Assembly: GCF_020711235.1 (NCBI RefSeq) | Contig: NZ_JAJFAV010000006.1 | Coordinates: 248,001 to 312,000, forward strand | Source: Hymenobacter sp. 15J16-1T3B | Lineage (GTDB): Bacteria; Bacteroidota; Bacteroidia; Cytophagales; Hymenobacteraceae | Direction of reading: 5' to 3' | DNA: 64,000 nucleotides | In this document: positions 7,981 to 16,910 of the stretch, in pieces | Layout: each line of letters starts with the position of its first letter | Numbering within the stretch: position 1 is the stretch's first letter | The notes under the pieces: generated by a model | Seen by the model: the letters and a program-made list of their open reading frames with translations, nothing else | The model's database searches: none | Told to the model about the DNA's origin: nothing | Made by a program: the position numbers and the translations under genes

Positions 7981-8185
7981 GCATAGGTACTTGGTAGTGA
8001 GTGCCGAGTAGTCACGATTTGGGCCCGCGCCCCAGGCCAATAACTCTCCCTGGCCGTCTGACTTGCTCGCCGCTTGCTGCTGACTAACCCGAAAGGACCC
8101 TTGGGCAGACGGCCCGGTCCGGAAACCTGCCGTTGCGGCAGCTCTGAGTCGACGCAGGCTATGGTGCTTGTTCCATCCTCCCCCA
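7981..8185 (+). ncRNA. Candidate structured RNA between zapA and rny, possibly 6S RNA
   Basis: The 223-bp zapA-rny gap contains no open frame and has strong pairing. GGCCGTCTG (8052-8060) pairs perfectly with CAGACGGCC (8106-8114). A CTGCCG/CGGCAG hairpin sits at about 8127-8141. GTGA/TCAC (7997-8000 with 8012-8015) and CATAG/CTATG (7982-7986 with 8159-8163) could close a larger fold. In proteobacteria 6S RNA (ssrS) lies next to zapA, and a 6S gene in this Bacteroidota gap would have the right size. No family signature could be verified by eye, so the identity is a synteny-based inference. Confidence 0.4.
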
Positions 8186-8198
8186 ACATCACCATACC

Positions 8199-9863
8199 AT
8201 GCCCGAAATAATATACATCGTGCTGGCCGCGGTTGTCGCCCTTGCCGTGGGCTTCTTCCTGGGCCGGCAGATGGCCGGTAAAGCCCGGCAGGACGTTGAA
8301 GCGCAGGCCCAAGGGCGCGCGGCTGAACTCTTGCAGGAAGCCGAAGCCAAGGCCAACCGCATCCGCGAGGAGCGCATTCAGCAGGCCAAAGACAAGGCCC
8401 GCCAGGTGCGCAACGAATCCGAGCAGGAAATCCGCCGCCTCCGCCAGGAGGCCGACCAGGATCTGGCCCAGCGCCGCGAAGTCGTGGTGCAGCAGGAAGC
8501 CAGCGTGAAGCAGCTCACCCAAGCCTCGCAGCGCCAGCTGGAGCAGGTGCAGCGCAAGGAGAAAGAGCTCGACACGCTGCGCGAGAAGGTCTCCAACGAA
8601 GCCCAGCGCCAGCAGGAGAAATTCGAAGCCCAGGAAGAAAAGCGCCGCCTGCACCACGAGCAGCTGGCTGCCCAGCTGCGCGAAGACCAGGAAGCCGCCG
8701 AAGCCCTGCGCCACCAGCTGCAGCAGCAGCTCGAAACCATTGCCGGCCTGACCGCCGCCGAAGCCCGCGAGCAGCTCGTGGAGTCGCTCAAGAACGAAGC
8801 CCAGATTCAGGCCTCCAGCTTCATCAAGGACACCGTGGCCCAGGCCCGCCTCACGGCCACCAAGGACGCGAAGAAGGTGGTGCTCGAAACCATTCAGCGC
8901 ACCGCCGCCGAGCACGCCATCGAAAACTGCGTGTCGGTGTTTAACATCGAATCCGACGACGTCAAGGGCAAAATCATCGGTCGGGAAGGCCGCAACATCC
9001 GCGCCCTGGAAGCCGCTACCGGCGTCGAAATCATCGTCGACGACACGCCCGAGGCCATCATCATCTCGGGCTTCGACCCGGTGCGCCGCGAAATTGCCCG
9101 CCTCTCCCTGCACCTGCTGGTGAAGGACGGCCGCATTCACCCGGCCCGCATTGAGGAAATCGTGGCCAAGACGCGCAAGAACATCGAGGAGGAAATCGTC
9201 GAAATTGGCGAGCGGACCATTGTCGACCTCGGCATCCACGGCTTGCACCCCGAGCTGATCAAGATGGTGGGCCGCATGCGCTTCCGCTCGTCGTACGGGC
9301 AGAACCTGCTGCAGCACTCGCGCGAAGTGGCCAACCTCTGCGCCACCATGGCCGCCGAGCTGGGCCTGAACGTGAAGCACGCCAAGCGCGCCGGGCTGCT
9401 GCACGACATCGGCAAGGTTAGCGCCGAGGAGCCCGAGCTGCCCCACGCCATCCTGGGCATGGAGCTGGCCAAGAAGTACAAGGAGCACCCGGACGTGGTC
9501 AACGCCATCGGCGCCCACCACGACGAGATGGAAATGACGGCCCTGATTTCGCCCATCATCCAGGCCTGCGACGCCATCAGCGGCTCGCGCCCCGGCGCCC
9601 GCCGCGAGATGATGGAAAGCTACATCAAGCGCCTCAAGCAGCTGGAAGAAACCGCCAACGCCTTCAAAGGTGTGAACCAGTGCTACGCCATTCAGGCCGG
9701 CCGCGAGCTGCGCGTCATCGTGGATGCTGATAACGTGACCGACGACCGCGCCCAGGAGCTGTCCAGCGAGATTTCGCAGAAAATCGAGAAGGAAATGCAG
9801 TACCCCGGCCAGATCAAGGTGACGGTGATTCGCGAAATGCGCGCTGTAGCCTACGCCAAGTAA
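8199..9863 (+). CDS. rny: Ribonuclease Y
   Basis: A 554-residue protein with full RNase Y architecture. An N-terminal transmembrane helix (about 3-21, [19 protein letters not shown]) is followed by a long Gln/Glu/Arg-rich coiled coil (about 25-240). A KH domain begins [19 protein letters not shown] (about 252). The HD domain carries the metal-binding LLHDIGKV (about 402-409) and AHHDEMEM. It is a membrane-anchored endoribonuclease that starts mRNA decay. The ATG at 8199 directly precedes the membrane helix. It is convergent with the next gene, with a strong palindrome between them. Confidence 0.97.
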   Translation: MPEIIYIVLAAVVALAVGFFLGRQMAGKARQDVEAQAQGRAAELLQEAEAKANRIREERIQQAKDKARQVRNESEQEIRRLRQEADQDLAQRREVVVQQEASVKQLTQASQRQLEQVQRKEKELDTLREKVSNEAQRQQEKFEAQEEKRRLHHEQLAAQLREDQEAAEALRHQLQQQLETIAGLTAAEAREQLVESLKNEAQIQASSFIKDTVAQARLTATKDAKKVVLETIQRTAAEHAIENCVSVFNIESDDVKGKIIGREGRNIRALEAATGVEIIVDDTPEAIIISGFDPVRREIARLSLHLLVKDGRIHPARIEEIVAKTRKNIEEEIVEIGERTIVDLGIHGLHPELIKMVGRMRFRSSYGQNLLQHSREVANLCATMAAELGLNVKHAKRAGLLHDIGKVSAEEPELPHAILGMELAKKYKEHPDVVNAIGAHHDEMEMTALISPIIQACDAISGSRPGARREMMESYIKRLKQLEETANAFKGVNQCYAIQAGRELRVIVDADNVTDDRAQELSSEISQKIEKEMQYPGQIKVTVIREMRAVAYAK

Positions 9864-9886
9864 GGCTCGGTTCAAACCCAAACAGA

Positions 9887-9920
9887 CCGGCCCGCCGCAA
9901 CAACTGTTGCGGCGGGCCGG
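9887..9920. terminator. Bidirectional palindromic terminator after rny
   Basis: A perfect 16-bp GC-rich stem (arms 9887-9902 and 9905-9920) with a 2-nt loop lies between the convergent genes rny and 9927-10610. It has no long T run on either side. Confidence 0.65.
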
Positions 9921-9926
9921 CTTGCG

Positions 9927-10610
9927 TTAAGGCTGCCCGCAGCCCAGCTGCCCCAGCACCGTCGGCGACTTGATATAGCCCGGCTCCACCGGCTGGCCGC
10001 CCAGCAGCCGTTGCGCCGCCTGCGCCGGCGTGGCCCAGGCCGCCGATTCACGCAGCGCCACGTCGATGCGCCGGCGCCAGGTAGCGTGGGCCTCGGGCTG
10101 CTTGTCGATATAGCGGGCACGGGTGTAGGCATCGACTTGCTGGTGATACCAGGCACAGGCTTGGTTGGCCACTGGCACGTAGTAGATGTACGCGGTGCCG
10201 TAGGCGTGGCTGCTATCCTGCAGCTGCTGCAGGGTGCGTCGGGCTTGCCGGGCCGCCAACTCGGCCAGATCGAAGAGGATGCGCTCCTGGGCCAGCGCGG
10301 CCGTGTCGGTGGTGAGCGTGGCCGATTGATCCTTCAGCCAGATGGCCGCGAAATACGCTTGCTCCAGCTTGGGGCCCCGGTCGCGCCGCTTGGCGGGTAC
10401 GTCGAGCACGGAGCCGAGGCTGACCCGCGTGTCGGTGCGCAGCCCGGCTTTTTGCTCCAATTCACGAAGCTTAGCCGTGGGCGGGGCCTGAAAATCCGTA
10501 GCCAGCACCGGCTGCCGGGGCTGCCAGGCCTTGCGGGTGGGCGTTTCGAGCGGGGGAACCTGCGCCCCGGCCCACCGGGCGCACAGCAGCAACAAAAGGA
10601 GGTAACGCAT
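9927..10610 (-). CDS. Secreted protein of unknown function
   Basis: A 227-residue protein. The start at 10610 gives a clean signal peptide MRYLLLLLLCARWAGAQ with cleavage after AGA. The mature part is mainly helical and rich in Gln, Ala and Arg (ERILFDLAELAARQARRTLQQLQD). It contains aromatic stretches such as YGTAYIYYVPVANQACAWYHQQ and ends LGQLGCGQP. Two cysteines, in NQACAW and LGCGQP, could form a disulfide. No family is recognised. The upstream in-frame extension is Arg/Pro/His-rich and does not look coding, so it was left out. The protein is probably periplasmic. Confidence 0.65.
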   Translation of the reverse strand: MRYLLLLLLCARWAGAQVPPLETPTRKAWQPRQPVLATDFQAPPTAKLRELEQKAGLRTDTRVSLGSVLDVPAKRRDRGPKLEQAYFAAIWLKDQSATLTTDTAALAQERILFDLAELAARQARRTLQQLQDSSHAYGTAYIYYVPVANQACAWYHQQVDAYTRARYIDKQPEAHATWRRRIDVALRESAAWATPAQAAQRLLGGQPVEPGYIKSPTVLGQLGCGQP

Positions 10611-10995
10611 AGAACAAGGCTGGTGGAATGCAGGGAGAAGATGCAGCCTCTGCGCAAACTCCACACGCCTCGCTCCAAGCATGCCGCCGGCAAGTGGACG
10701 GCACGGCCGCGGTAGATGGGGATGGAACAGCCCGGCCCGCTGCACCTGCAGTTGCGGCCATGCGCGTCGTCGCCGCTGCTGCCCGGCTCGCGGGTGCACG
10801 CCGGCTAGGGCAACTCGATGAGAAACCTGGAAACAATAACGTCAGGAGTGCTCAAGTATAAAGCCGCTCCAAACGACTGAAAACGCGTATAAGTTGGGTT
10901 GCGGATTCAGTCATAAAGTCTGATAACGGCAACGCATCGATTGAACGGGGAAGTCCAGGAGCCGATGTTTGTCACGTCCTCTAACCCCTCCACCG
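10611..10995. other. 385-bp divergent intergenic region without a recognised element
   Basis: This stretch separates the divergent genes at 9927-10610 and 10996-11787. It contains no convincing open frame, no consensus TAnnTTTG element, no strong hairpin and none of the GTCAT...ATGAC repeats. The last 120 bp are more AT-rich than the surroundings and are the likely place for promoters. Confidence 0.5.
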
Positions 10996-11787
10996 ATGAA
11001 GCGTTTTCTATTCCCGTTTGGCTGTGCCCTGGGCCTGCTTGCCTCCCTGCTCAGCAGTTGCTCCGTGTACGCCCCCATGCAGCCCACCGTATCCACCATC
11101 CGGCACAAGGGCGAAACGGAAATCAGCGCCAGCATCCAGCCCAATGGCCGGGTTGAGGCCGGCGTGGTGCACTCGCCCATTGCCAACGTGCTCGTATCCG
11201 GGGCCGCCACGTTTCGGCCCAAAACCAACGATTCCAGCTCCCTGAACACTCGGCAGTGGGAGCTAGGCCTGGGCACCTATCGGGCCGTGGGGCCGCACTG
11301 GCTGTTTACCGGCTTGACGGGCGGCGGCTTTGCTACCACCCACAAATCCATCATGACCAAGGAGCTGGAAGTCTTTCCATTGGGCGTGCGCAACGAGCGG
11401 TACCAGTACGACGCGCGCTACGGCAAGCTGTTCGGGCAGCTCAACGCCTCGTACGCCTTCCGCGGCGGCGAGGTGGGAGCCGCTTACCGCCTGACCTACC
11501 TGCACTTCCGCGACCTGACCTGGCAGTACAACGGCTACGCTACGCCCATTCCGGTGAAGACCATGCTGCGCCACGAGCCCCAGCTGTTTTGCCGCGTCAA
11601 CCTCGACCGGCAGCAACCCACCCGCTGGCAGCTGCAGGCTGCCGTGGGCATGTCGCTGGGCCGGGCCACTGCCGCGCCGGAGTACCTCAACGAACCAACC
11701 TGGCAAGAGACTACGCGCCTGCGGCTGCCGGCACCTACGGCCAGCTTGGGCGTGGTATTCCGGCCGGGCAAGCGCGCGGGGAAGTAA
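10996..11787 (+). CDS. Lipoprotein of the C-x-V-Y family (copy 1)
   Basis: A 263-residue predicted lipoprotein. The signal MKRFLFPFGCALGLLASLLSSC ends in lipobox LSSC, followed by SVYAPMQPTVSTIRHKGE. The mature region alternates short beta strands with Gly/Ala turns (EISASIQPNGRVEAGVVHSPIANVLVSGAA) and ends PTASLGVVFRPGKRAGK, which suggests a small beta-barrel-like fold. Copies 2 (12570-13346) and 3 (21845-22579) share the SVY/TVY start after the cysteine, the KGE or RGRNQAE step, and the A-YSP/HSP-rich strand. The ATG at 10996 directly precedes the signal peptide. Function unknown. Confidence 0.75.
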   Translation: MKRFLFPFGCALGLLASLLSSCSVYAPMQPTVSTIRHKGETEISASIQPNGRVEAGVVHSPIANVLVSGAATFRPKTNDSSSLNTRQWELGLGTYRAVGPHWLFTGLTGGGFATTHKSIMTKELEVFPLGVRNERYQYDARYGKLFGQLNASYAFRGGEVGAAYRLTYLHFRDLTWQYNGYATPIPVKTMLRHEPQLFCRVNLDRQQPTRWQLQAAVGMSLGRATAAPEYLNEPTWQETTRLRLPAPTASLGVVFRPGKRAGK

Positions 11788-11858
11788 CTCAGCGGAACAC
11801 GCAATAGGGTTAGTTAGAGCAATACTTCGTATCCACTACCGGATCCAGCGCTGAGTTA
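11785..11858. repeat. Small inverted repeat after copy 1 of the C-x-V-Y lipoprotein gene
   Basis: TAACTCAGCG (11785-11794) is the exact reverse complement of CGCTGAGTTA (11849-11858), with a 54-nt spacer. The left arm covers the stop codon. It may help transcription end, but there is no T run. Confidence 0.4.
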
Positions 11859-11891
11859 TCAGGTATAGCTAGCGGAATAATTACTGTGCGA

Positions 11892-11925
11892 AAAGCCCGT
11901 CGTTACGCACGTAGCGGCGGGCTTT
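11892..11925 (-). terminator. Rho-independent terminator of the gene at 11939-12430
   Basis: An 11-bp stem with one mismatch (AAAGCCCG... / ...CGGGCTTT, arms 11892-11902 and 11915-11925) ends in TTTT on the minus strand. Confidence 0.7.
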
Positions 11926-11938
11926 GGTGCTAATCGGG

Positions 11939-12430
11939 CTACCAGCGCCAGCCCAGCAGCACGCGCCCCGTCAGCTGCCAGCGCGTGGAAAAGGCCCACG
12001 GGTCGTAGGAGGGCGGGTCGACGAATAGCCGCGGCGACAAAGCCGCGCCCAGCAGCCAGCGGCCCTGCGGCGGCTGGTAGCGGTAGCCGGCCAGCGGCGT
12101 CAGGTACAGCACCTTGTCGGTGTCGGCCTGGCGGTAGTGGCGCACGGCCGGTGTCAGACCCGCGCCTAGTTCGGCGTGGTGGGCGCCGGCGCCCGTCAGC
12201 ACGGCCGCGCCCAGCGGTACCGACAGCTCGTCGCCGGTCAGGCCCAGGCCGGCGCTGAGTAGGTAGCTGGCCCGCGGGCGCTGCCAGCAAATTCGTTCGT
12301 AGCCCAGGGAGTAGTGCGGGCTGTTGCCGCCCACGGCCAGGTACAGAGCCTGGCGGCGTGGGGGCACCAGCGGCTGCTGCGCCGCCGCCGAACCGGCCAG
12401 CAGCCAGAAAAGTATCCACAAACGTTGCAT
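11939..12430 (-). CDS. Secreted protein of unknown function
   Basis: A 163-residue protein. The signal peptide MQRLWILFWLLAGSAAAQQ has a likely cleavage after SAAA. The mature part is beta-rich with alternating hydrophobic strands: ALYLAVGGNSPHYSLGYER, SYLLSAGLGLTGDELSVPLGAAVLTGAGAHHAELGAGL and WQLTGRVLLGWRW. The terminal aromatic WRW suggests a small outer-membrane barrel. The start at 12430 was chosen over an upstream in-frame ATG because it begins the signal peptide. It is divergent from copy 2 of the C-x-V-Y lipoprotein family, 139 bp away, and may be functionally linked. No named family recognised. Confidence 0.7.
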   Translation of the reverse strand: MQRLWILFWLLAGSAAAQQPLVPPRRQALYLAVGGNSPHYSLGYERICWQRPRASYLLSAGLGLTGDELSVPLGAAVLTGAGAHHAELGAGLTPAVRHYRQADTDKVLYLTPLAGYRYQPPQGRWLLGAALSPRLFVDPPSYDPWAFSTRWQLTGRVLLGWRW

Positions 12431-12511
12431 AGGCCCCCAGAACGATGGTTCGGCTCGCAAATAATCATTCGGGCGCCGGATAGCAAGCTTTGGGGCCCGC
12501 CTACGCGCTGC

Positions 12512-12540
12512 TTGCCGCCGGCTGTTAACGGGTATATTGC
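12512..12540 (+). promoter_or_regulatory. Possible promoter of C-x-V-Y lipoprotein copy 2
   Basis: TTG (12512-12514) lies 18 nt before TATATTGC (12533-12540), one T short of the TAnnTTTG consensus. The leader to the ATG at 12570 would be about 25 nt. Confidence 0.4.
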
Positions 12541-12569
12541 CGGCACCGCGTATCAGTACCTATTAAATT

Positions 12570-13346
12570 ATGGGCTTTGTTCGATTCGCCTTGGCGGCCG
12601 CCGTCATAAGCCTGACGGGCTGTACCGTGTACGCGCCCATGCAAGGCGCGGCCCCGTTGATTCGCGGGCGCAACCAGGCCGAACTGACGGCTTCCACCTA
12701 CTTCAACAGCCGCTGGGAAGCCTCGGCGGCCTACTCGCCGCTGCGCTACGTGCTGCTGCGCGGCGCCGTGGGCCGGGGCCGCAGCGGCGGCAGCGCCAAC
12801 GACACCGTTTATTTCCGTTCGCGGCAATACGAAGCGGCCGCGGGCGGCTACTGGCCGATCAACCAGACATTCGTGGCGGGCGGCCTGCTGGGCTACGGCC
12901 GGGCGCACACAGCCCGCGGCTTCTCGAATCGGGGCCTGCCGTTTGCCTACCACCGGCTGTACCGATACGAGGCGGCTTACCACCGCACCTTTGCCGAGCT
13001 CTACGCCTTCGCCGACAGCGAATGGGCGCGGGCCGGATTCGCCTACCGCCTCAACCGCGTGCAGTTCGATGCCTTCGCCAGCGGCGGGCGTCCCCTGCCC
13101 TTAAGCCGCACCCTGCGCCACGAGCTCATGAGCTTCGTGGGCCTGCACGGTCCGGCGGGCACGCGCTGGCGCGGCGTAGGGCTGCAGCTGGCCATGGGCT
13201 TGTCGGTAGTGCCCACCTCGCAAGCCGCCGCCAGCGGCCAGGGCTACGACGAGTACCTGCCCCGCCGAAACCAACTCTACTCGACGCTCACCCTGCAACT
13301 GTTTCCGCACTATTGGGTTACGCACCCACAAGCAATTCGCGAATAG
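12570..13346 (+). CDS. Lipoprotein of the C-x-V-Y family (copy 2)
   Basis: A 258-residue predicted lipoprotein. The signal MGFVRFALAAAVISLTGC (lipobox LTGC) is followed by TVYAPMQGAAPLIRGRNQ, very close to copy 1 at 10996-11787 (SVYAPMQPTVSTIRHKGE). Then comes AELTASTYFNSRWEASAAYSPLRYVLLRGAVGRG, which aligns in spirit with the matching strand of copy 1. Tyrosine-rich strands dominate the rest (FAYHRLYRYEAAYHRTFAELYAF). The two copies flank the unrelated gene at 11939-12430. This looks like a lineage-specific surface or periplasmic lipoprotein family; its role is unknown. Confidence 0.78.
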   Translation: MGFVRFALAAAVISLTGCTVYAPMQGAAPLIRGRNQAELTASTYFNSRWEASAAYSPLRYVLLRGAVGRGRSGGSANDTVYFRSRQYEAAAGGYWPINQTFVAGGLLGYGRAHTARGFSNRGLPFAYHRLYRYEAAYHRTFAELYAFADSEWARAGFAYRLNRVQFDAFASGGRPLPLSRTLRHELMSFVGLHGPAGTRWRGVGLQLAMGLSVVPTSQAAASGQGYDEYLPRRNQLYSTLTLQLFPHYWVTHPQAIRE

Positions 13347-13433
13347 CCCAGGTTTTGCCCGGTTCCGCCGGCCGATAAGCGCCTGCAGCCCCGGGCCGCC
13401 ACCGCGGCTTAACTGGTCGTGGGCACAACGGCC

Positions 13434-14936
13434 CTAGGGCACGTCCTGGGCCCAGTGTTGCGCGGCCCGCACCGCCCGCTGCCACTGCGCCACGCCCGCA
13501 TCGACGGCAGCACGGTCGGCCTGCGGCGTAAAGGTAGTGTCGGCCGGGTTCAGCGCCTGGATTTCGTCGAGGCCGCTCCAGTAGCCTACCGCCAAGCCGG
13601 CTAGGTAGGCCGCGCCCAGGGCGGTGGTTTCGAGCAGGCGCGGGCGCAGCACCCGGGTGCCCAGCACGTCGGCCTGAAACTGCATCAGCAGCTCGTTGGC
13701 CGCGGCCCCGCCGTCCACGCGCAGCTCGGCCACGGGCAGTCCCGCGTCGGCCTCCATGGCCCGCAGCACGTCCAGGGTTTGGTAGGCAATGGCTTCGACG
13801 GCGGCGCGGGCCACGTGGGCGGCGGTGCTGGCGCGCGTCAGGCCGAAGAGGGTGCCGCGGGCGTGCGGGTTCCAGTGCGGGGCACCCAGGCCCGCAAAAG
13901 CCGGCACGAAACACACCCCGCCGCTGTCGGGCACCTGCCGGGCCAGCGCCTCCACCTCGGCCGAGGTGCGGATGATGCCCAGCTGGTCGCGCAGCCACTG
14001 CACCACGGCGCCGCCCATGAAGATGCTGCCTTCCAGCGCGTACTGGGTCTGGTTGCCCAGTTGCCAGGCTATGGTCGTCAGCAAGTTGTGCTGCGAGGCC
14101 CGCGGCTCGGCGCCGATGTTCATCAGCATGAAACAGCCCGTGCCGTAGGTGTTCTTGACCATGCCCGGGGCCAGGCACTGCTGCCCGAACAGGGCCGCCT
14201 GCTGGTCGCCGGCCACGCCCGCCAGCGGAATTTTGGAGGCAAACACGGTGGTTTTCGTTTCGCCGTACACCTCGCTGGACGCGCGCACCGCCGGCAGCAT
14301 GCTGCGCGGAATGTCGAACAGGGCCAGCAGCTCGTCGTCCCACTGCCGCCGGTGAATGTCGAAGAGCAGGGTTCGGGCGGCGTTGGTCACGTCGGTCACG
14401 TGCAGGCCGCCCTGGGTGAAGTTCCAGATCAGCCAACTGTCGACGGTGCCGAAAGCCAGCTCGCCGGCCGCGGCCTGCTGCCGGGCCCCGGGCACGTGGT
14501 CGAGAATCCAGCGCACCTTGCTGGCCGAGAAGTAGGCGTCGAGCAGCAAGCCGGTTTTCCGCCGGATTAGCGGCTCGTGCCCGGCAGTGCGCAGCTCCTC
14601 GCAGTAGGCGGCCGTGCGGCGGTCCTGCCACACGATGGCGTTGTAGACGGGCCGGCCGGTGCGGCGGTGCCACACGATGGTGGTTTCGCGCTGGTTGGTG
14701 ATGCCAATGGCGGCAATGCTGCGGCCGTTTAGCCCGGCCTTCACCGTGGCCTCGGCCGCCACGCCCGCCTGCGTGGCCCAGATTTCCAGCGGGTCGTGCT
14801 CCACCCAGCCCGGCCGCGGAAACAGCTGGGCAAACTCCTTTTGCGCCTGCGCCACCGGCCGGCCCTGTTGGTCGAAGAGAATGGCGCGGGAGCTGGTCGT
14901 GCCTTGGTCGAGGGCGAGGATGTAGTACTGGGACAT
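13434..14936 (-). CDS. glpK: Glycerol kinase
   Basis: A 500-residue FGGY-family kinase of normal GlpK length. It opens [22 protein letters not shown] (phosphate-binding loop), then [21 protein letters not shown] and [10 protein letters not shown], the classical glycerol-binding signatures. [13 protein letters not shown] and [13 protein letters not shown] follow, with the C-terminal [20 protein letters not shown] ATPase motif. It phosphorylates glycerol to glycerol 3-phosphate in the cytosol, the substrate of the neighbouring glpD. The ATG at 14936 matches the family start; the upstream in-frame extension is not coding-like. No glpF transporter gene is adjacent. A hairpin separates it from glpD, so it may have its own promoter. 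Confidence 0.96.
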   Translation of the reverse strand: MSQYYILALDQGTTSSRAILFDQQGRPVAQAQKEFAQLFPRPGWVEHDPLEIWATQAGVAAEATVKAGLNGRSIAAIGITNQRETTIVWHRRTGRPVYNAIVWQDRRTAAYCEELRTAGHEPLIRRKTGLLLDAYFSASKVRWILDHVPGARQQAAAGELAFGTVDSWLIWNFTQGGLHVTDVTNAARTLLFDIHRRQWDDELLALFDIPRSMLPAVRASSEVYGETKTTVFASKIPLAGVAGDQQAALFGQQCLAPGMVKNTYGTGCFMLMNIGAEPRASQHNLLTTIAWQLGNQTQYALEGSIFMGGAVVQWLRDQLGIIRTSAEVEALARQVPDSGGVCFVPAFAGLGAPHWNPHARGTLFGLTRASTAAHVARAAVEAIAYQTLDVLRAMEADAGLPVAELRVDGGAAANELLMQFQADVLGTRVLRPRLLETTALGAAYLAGLAVGYWSGLDEIQALNPADTTFTPQADRAAVDAGVAQWQRAVRAAQHWAQDVP

Positions 14937-15050
14937 GGTGGGCAGGGAAAAGGTGGGCAGTAAAGGAAGCCGCTTGGCCAAAACCGGGTGGCGCAACAAG
15001 GCGGCAGCTCGAAAGCTAGCGGCCTAAAGGGGAGAAGCCAGAAAAAGAAC

Positions 15051-15233
15051 GTTATCCGGAGCAGAGCGAAGAATCTTCCGCAAACCCAGCCCCGGCGCTG
15101 ATACCAGCAAGCAGACGTTGCAGCCAAAAACGAAAAAGCGTAGCCTCAACGCCAGGCGTTAGTGGCGGCGCTTTTTAGTTGGTGTGGGGTGTGAGGAGGG
15201 TTCTTCGCTGCGCGTACGCCAAATGAGGATGAC
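15051..15233. repeat. Decayed intergenic inverted-repeat element, subfamily A
   Basis: The left end GTTATCCGGAGCAGAGCGAA and the right end GGTTCTTCGCTGCGCG...GAGGATGAC are degenerate versions of the arms of the element at 61409-61592. The right arm carries a small insertion. The central hairpin (AGCGTAGCCTCAACGCC / GGCGTTAGTGGCGGCGCT) resembles the core AGCGCAGCCACCA / TGGTGGCTGCGCT of the other two subfamily A copies. Confidence 0.6.
15133..15176 (-). terminator. Terminator-like hairpin downstream of glpD
   Basis: AAAAAGCG (15133-15140) pairs with CGCTTTTT (15169-15176), with an inner perfect AACGCC/GGCGTT pair. Both flanks give a T run, so it can act on either strand. It sits 77 nt after the glpD stop. 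Confidence 0.65.
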
Positions 15234-15252
15234 AGACGATTTCAGATGGGCC

Positions 15253-16839
15253 TTACAGCTGGTACTGCCGCGCCAGCGCGGTAAACGCGGCTACCTGCGC
15301 GCGTTGCCAGGCTTCGTCGCGTCCCAGCTCGGCGGCCAGCAGCGCGGCCACCACCGGCGCGGCGCGCACGGCCGCGGCCGCGTCGAGAAAGAGCAGGCGT
15401 ACCCGGCGAGCCAGCACATCCTCCACCGTGCGGGCCAGCTCGTAGCGCGCCGCCCACACCACCTCGGCCCGGCTGAATTCGGCCTCCGGCACCAGCGGCT
15501 GGCTCAGCTCCGGATGCTCCTGCACGAGTTGCTGCAGGGCCGGCAGGTCGCTGCCGTACACGTGCAGGTGGCTGCCGAAGTCGGTGGTGGGCTGGGCGCC
15601 GTGAATGGGCATCTGGGCCGTCTGGCTGGGGCCGGCGGCTAGCCGCCCGAGCTGCACGGCGCGGTCCACCACGTCCTGGCCCATGCGGCGGTAGGTGGTC
15701 CACTTGCCCCCGGTGATGGTGATGAGGCCCGCGGGGGAGACGCTGATTTTGTGGCTGCGCGAAATTTCCTTGGTTTGGTTCGCGCCCTTGGTGGGGGCAG
15801 CCAGGGGGCGCAGGCCGGCAAACACGCTGCGCACGTCGGCGCGCCGGGGCGGCCGGACCAGGTAGCGGCCGGCCGTGCGCAGGATAAACTCAATTTCGGC
15901 CTCCAAGGCCTGCGGCTCCGCGCTGACGGCGTCCAGGGGCGTGTCGGTGGTGCCGAGCACCACGCGCCCGTGCCAGGGCACGGCAAAGAGGACGCGGCCG
16001 TCGTCGGTGCGCGGAATCATCAGCGCGTCGCCGCCCGGCAAAAAGGCCTGGTCGACCACCAGGTGCACGCCCTGGCTGGGCCGCAGCAGCGGGCGGGCGG
16101 CGGGCTCGTCCAGCCGCCGCAGCTCGTCGACGAAGATGCCGGTGGCGTTGACCACGGCCCGCGCCCGCAGCTCGTAGCGGCGGCCGGTTTCTTGGTCGGT
16201 GGCCTGCACCCCGCTGATGCGGCCCTGCGCGTCCTTCAGCAGCCCGTCCACCGCGGCGTGGTTGAGCACCGTGCCGCCGTGCTCGATGGCCGTTTGGGCC
16301 AGGTTCACGGCCAGGCGGGCGTCGTCGAACTGCCCGTCGTGATAGAGCACGCCGCCGCGCAGGCCGGTGGGGCGCAGGTTGCCGAGGCGGCGCAGCGTTT
16401 CGGCCGCGTCCAGCAGCACCGAAGCGCCCAAGCTCAGGCGGCCGGCCAGCAGGTCGTAGAGCTTCAGACCCAGGGTGTAAAACGGGCCGGTCCACCACGC
16501 GTAGCTCGGAATAACAAAGCGTTGGTTGCTGACCAGGTGCGGGGCGTTGCGTAGCAGCAGGCCCCGCTCGCGCAGGGCCTCGCGCACCAGCGCCACGTCG
16601 CCCTGGGCCAGGTAGCGCACCCCGCCGTGCACCAGCTTGGTGCTGCGGCTGCTGGTGCCCTTGGCAAAATCGTCGCGCTCCAGCAACAGGGTGCGCAGCC
16701 CGCGGCTCAGGGCGTCGAGGGCCGCGCCCAGGCCGGTAGCGCCCCCGCCGATGACGATTAAGTCCCAGTCGGGCTGGGCGGTAAGCTGCTGCAACAGGGT
16801 TTCGCGGCGAAACGCGGAGGGCGGAGGAGGAGCGGGCAT
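15253..16839 (-). CDS. glpD: Glycerol-3-phosphate dehydrogenase (FAD-dependent, aerobic type)
   Basis: A 528-residue GlpD/GlpA-family flavoprotein. The FAD-binding Rossmann motif is DLIVIGGGATGLGAALDALSRG (about 26-47), followed by LLERDDFAKGTSSRSTKLVHGGVRYL, a family hallmark. Further motifs include GVHLVVDQAFLPGGDALMIPRTDDGRVLFAVPW, LGTTDTPLD, and a C-terminal GGKWTTYRRMGQDVVD with the DAO_C domain. It oxidises glycerol 3-phosphate to dihydroxyacetone phosphate and passes electrons to quinone at the membrane. It lies upstream of glpK on the same strand, so together they form a glycerol catabolism locus. Confidence 0.95.
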   Translation of the reverse strand: MPAPPPPSAFRRETLLQQLTAQPDWDLIVIGGGATGLGAALDALSRGLRTLLLERDDFAKGTSSRSTKLVHGGVRYLAQGDVALVREALRERGLLLRNAPHLVSNQRFVIPSYAWWTGPFYTLGLKLYDLLAGRLSLGASVLLDAAETLRRLGNLRPTGLRGGVLYHDGQFDDARLAVNLAQTAIEHGGTVLNHAAVDGLLKDAQGRISGVQATDQETGRRYELRARAVVNATGIFVDELRRLDEPAARPLLRPSQGVHLVVDQAFLPGGDALMIPRTDDGRVLFAVPWHGRVVLGTTDTPLDAVSAEPQALEAEIEFILRTAGRYLVRPPRRADVRSVFAGLRPLAAPTKGANQTKEISRSHKISVSPAGLITITGGKWTTYRRMGQDVVDRAVQLGRLAAGPSQTAQMPIHGAQPTTDFGSHLHVYGSDLPALQQLVQEHPELSQPLVPEAEFSRAEVVWAARYELARTVEDVLARRVRLLFLDAAAAVRAAPVVAALLAAELGRDEAWQRAQVAAFTALARQYQL

Positions 16840-16910
16840 GGCAACGGGGCGGTGGACGGCGCAGGCGTGCCATCGGGGCTACAACGGCAAAACCTCATCC
16901 GCGGCTGCCC

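Larger units (their letters stand above)
14937..15252. other. 316-bp glpD-glpK intergenic region holding a decayed repeat and a terminator
   Basis: No open frame. The region contains the degenerate inverted-repeat element 15051-15233, with the hairpin 15133-15176 at its centre. The glpK promoter must lie between the hairpin and 14936; no exact TAnnTTTG was found. Confidence 0.6.

Noticed and set aside
7797-9881. Long open frame on the minus strand across rny and zapA
   Set aside because: Antisense shadow of RNase Y; composition is Leu/Gly/Ala/His-rich without domain signatures.
9866-9882. tRNA T-loop-like GGTTCAAACCC
   Set aside because: It follows directly on the rny stop codon and there is no acceptor stem or anticodon arm.
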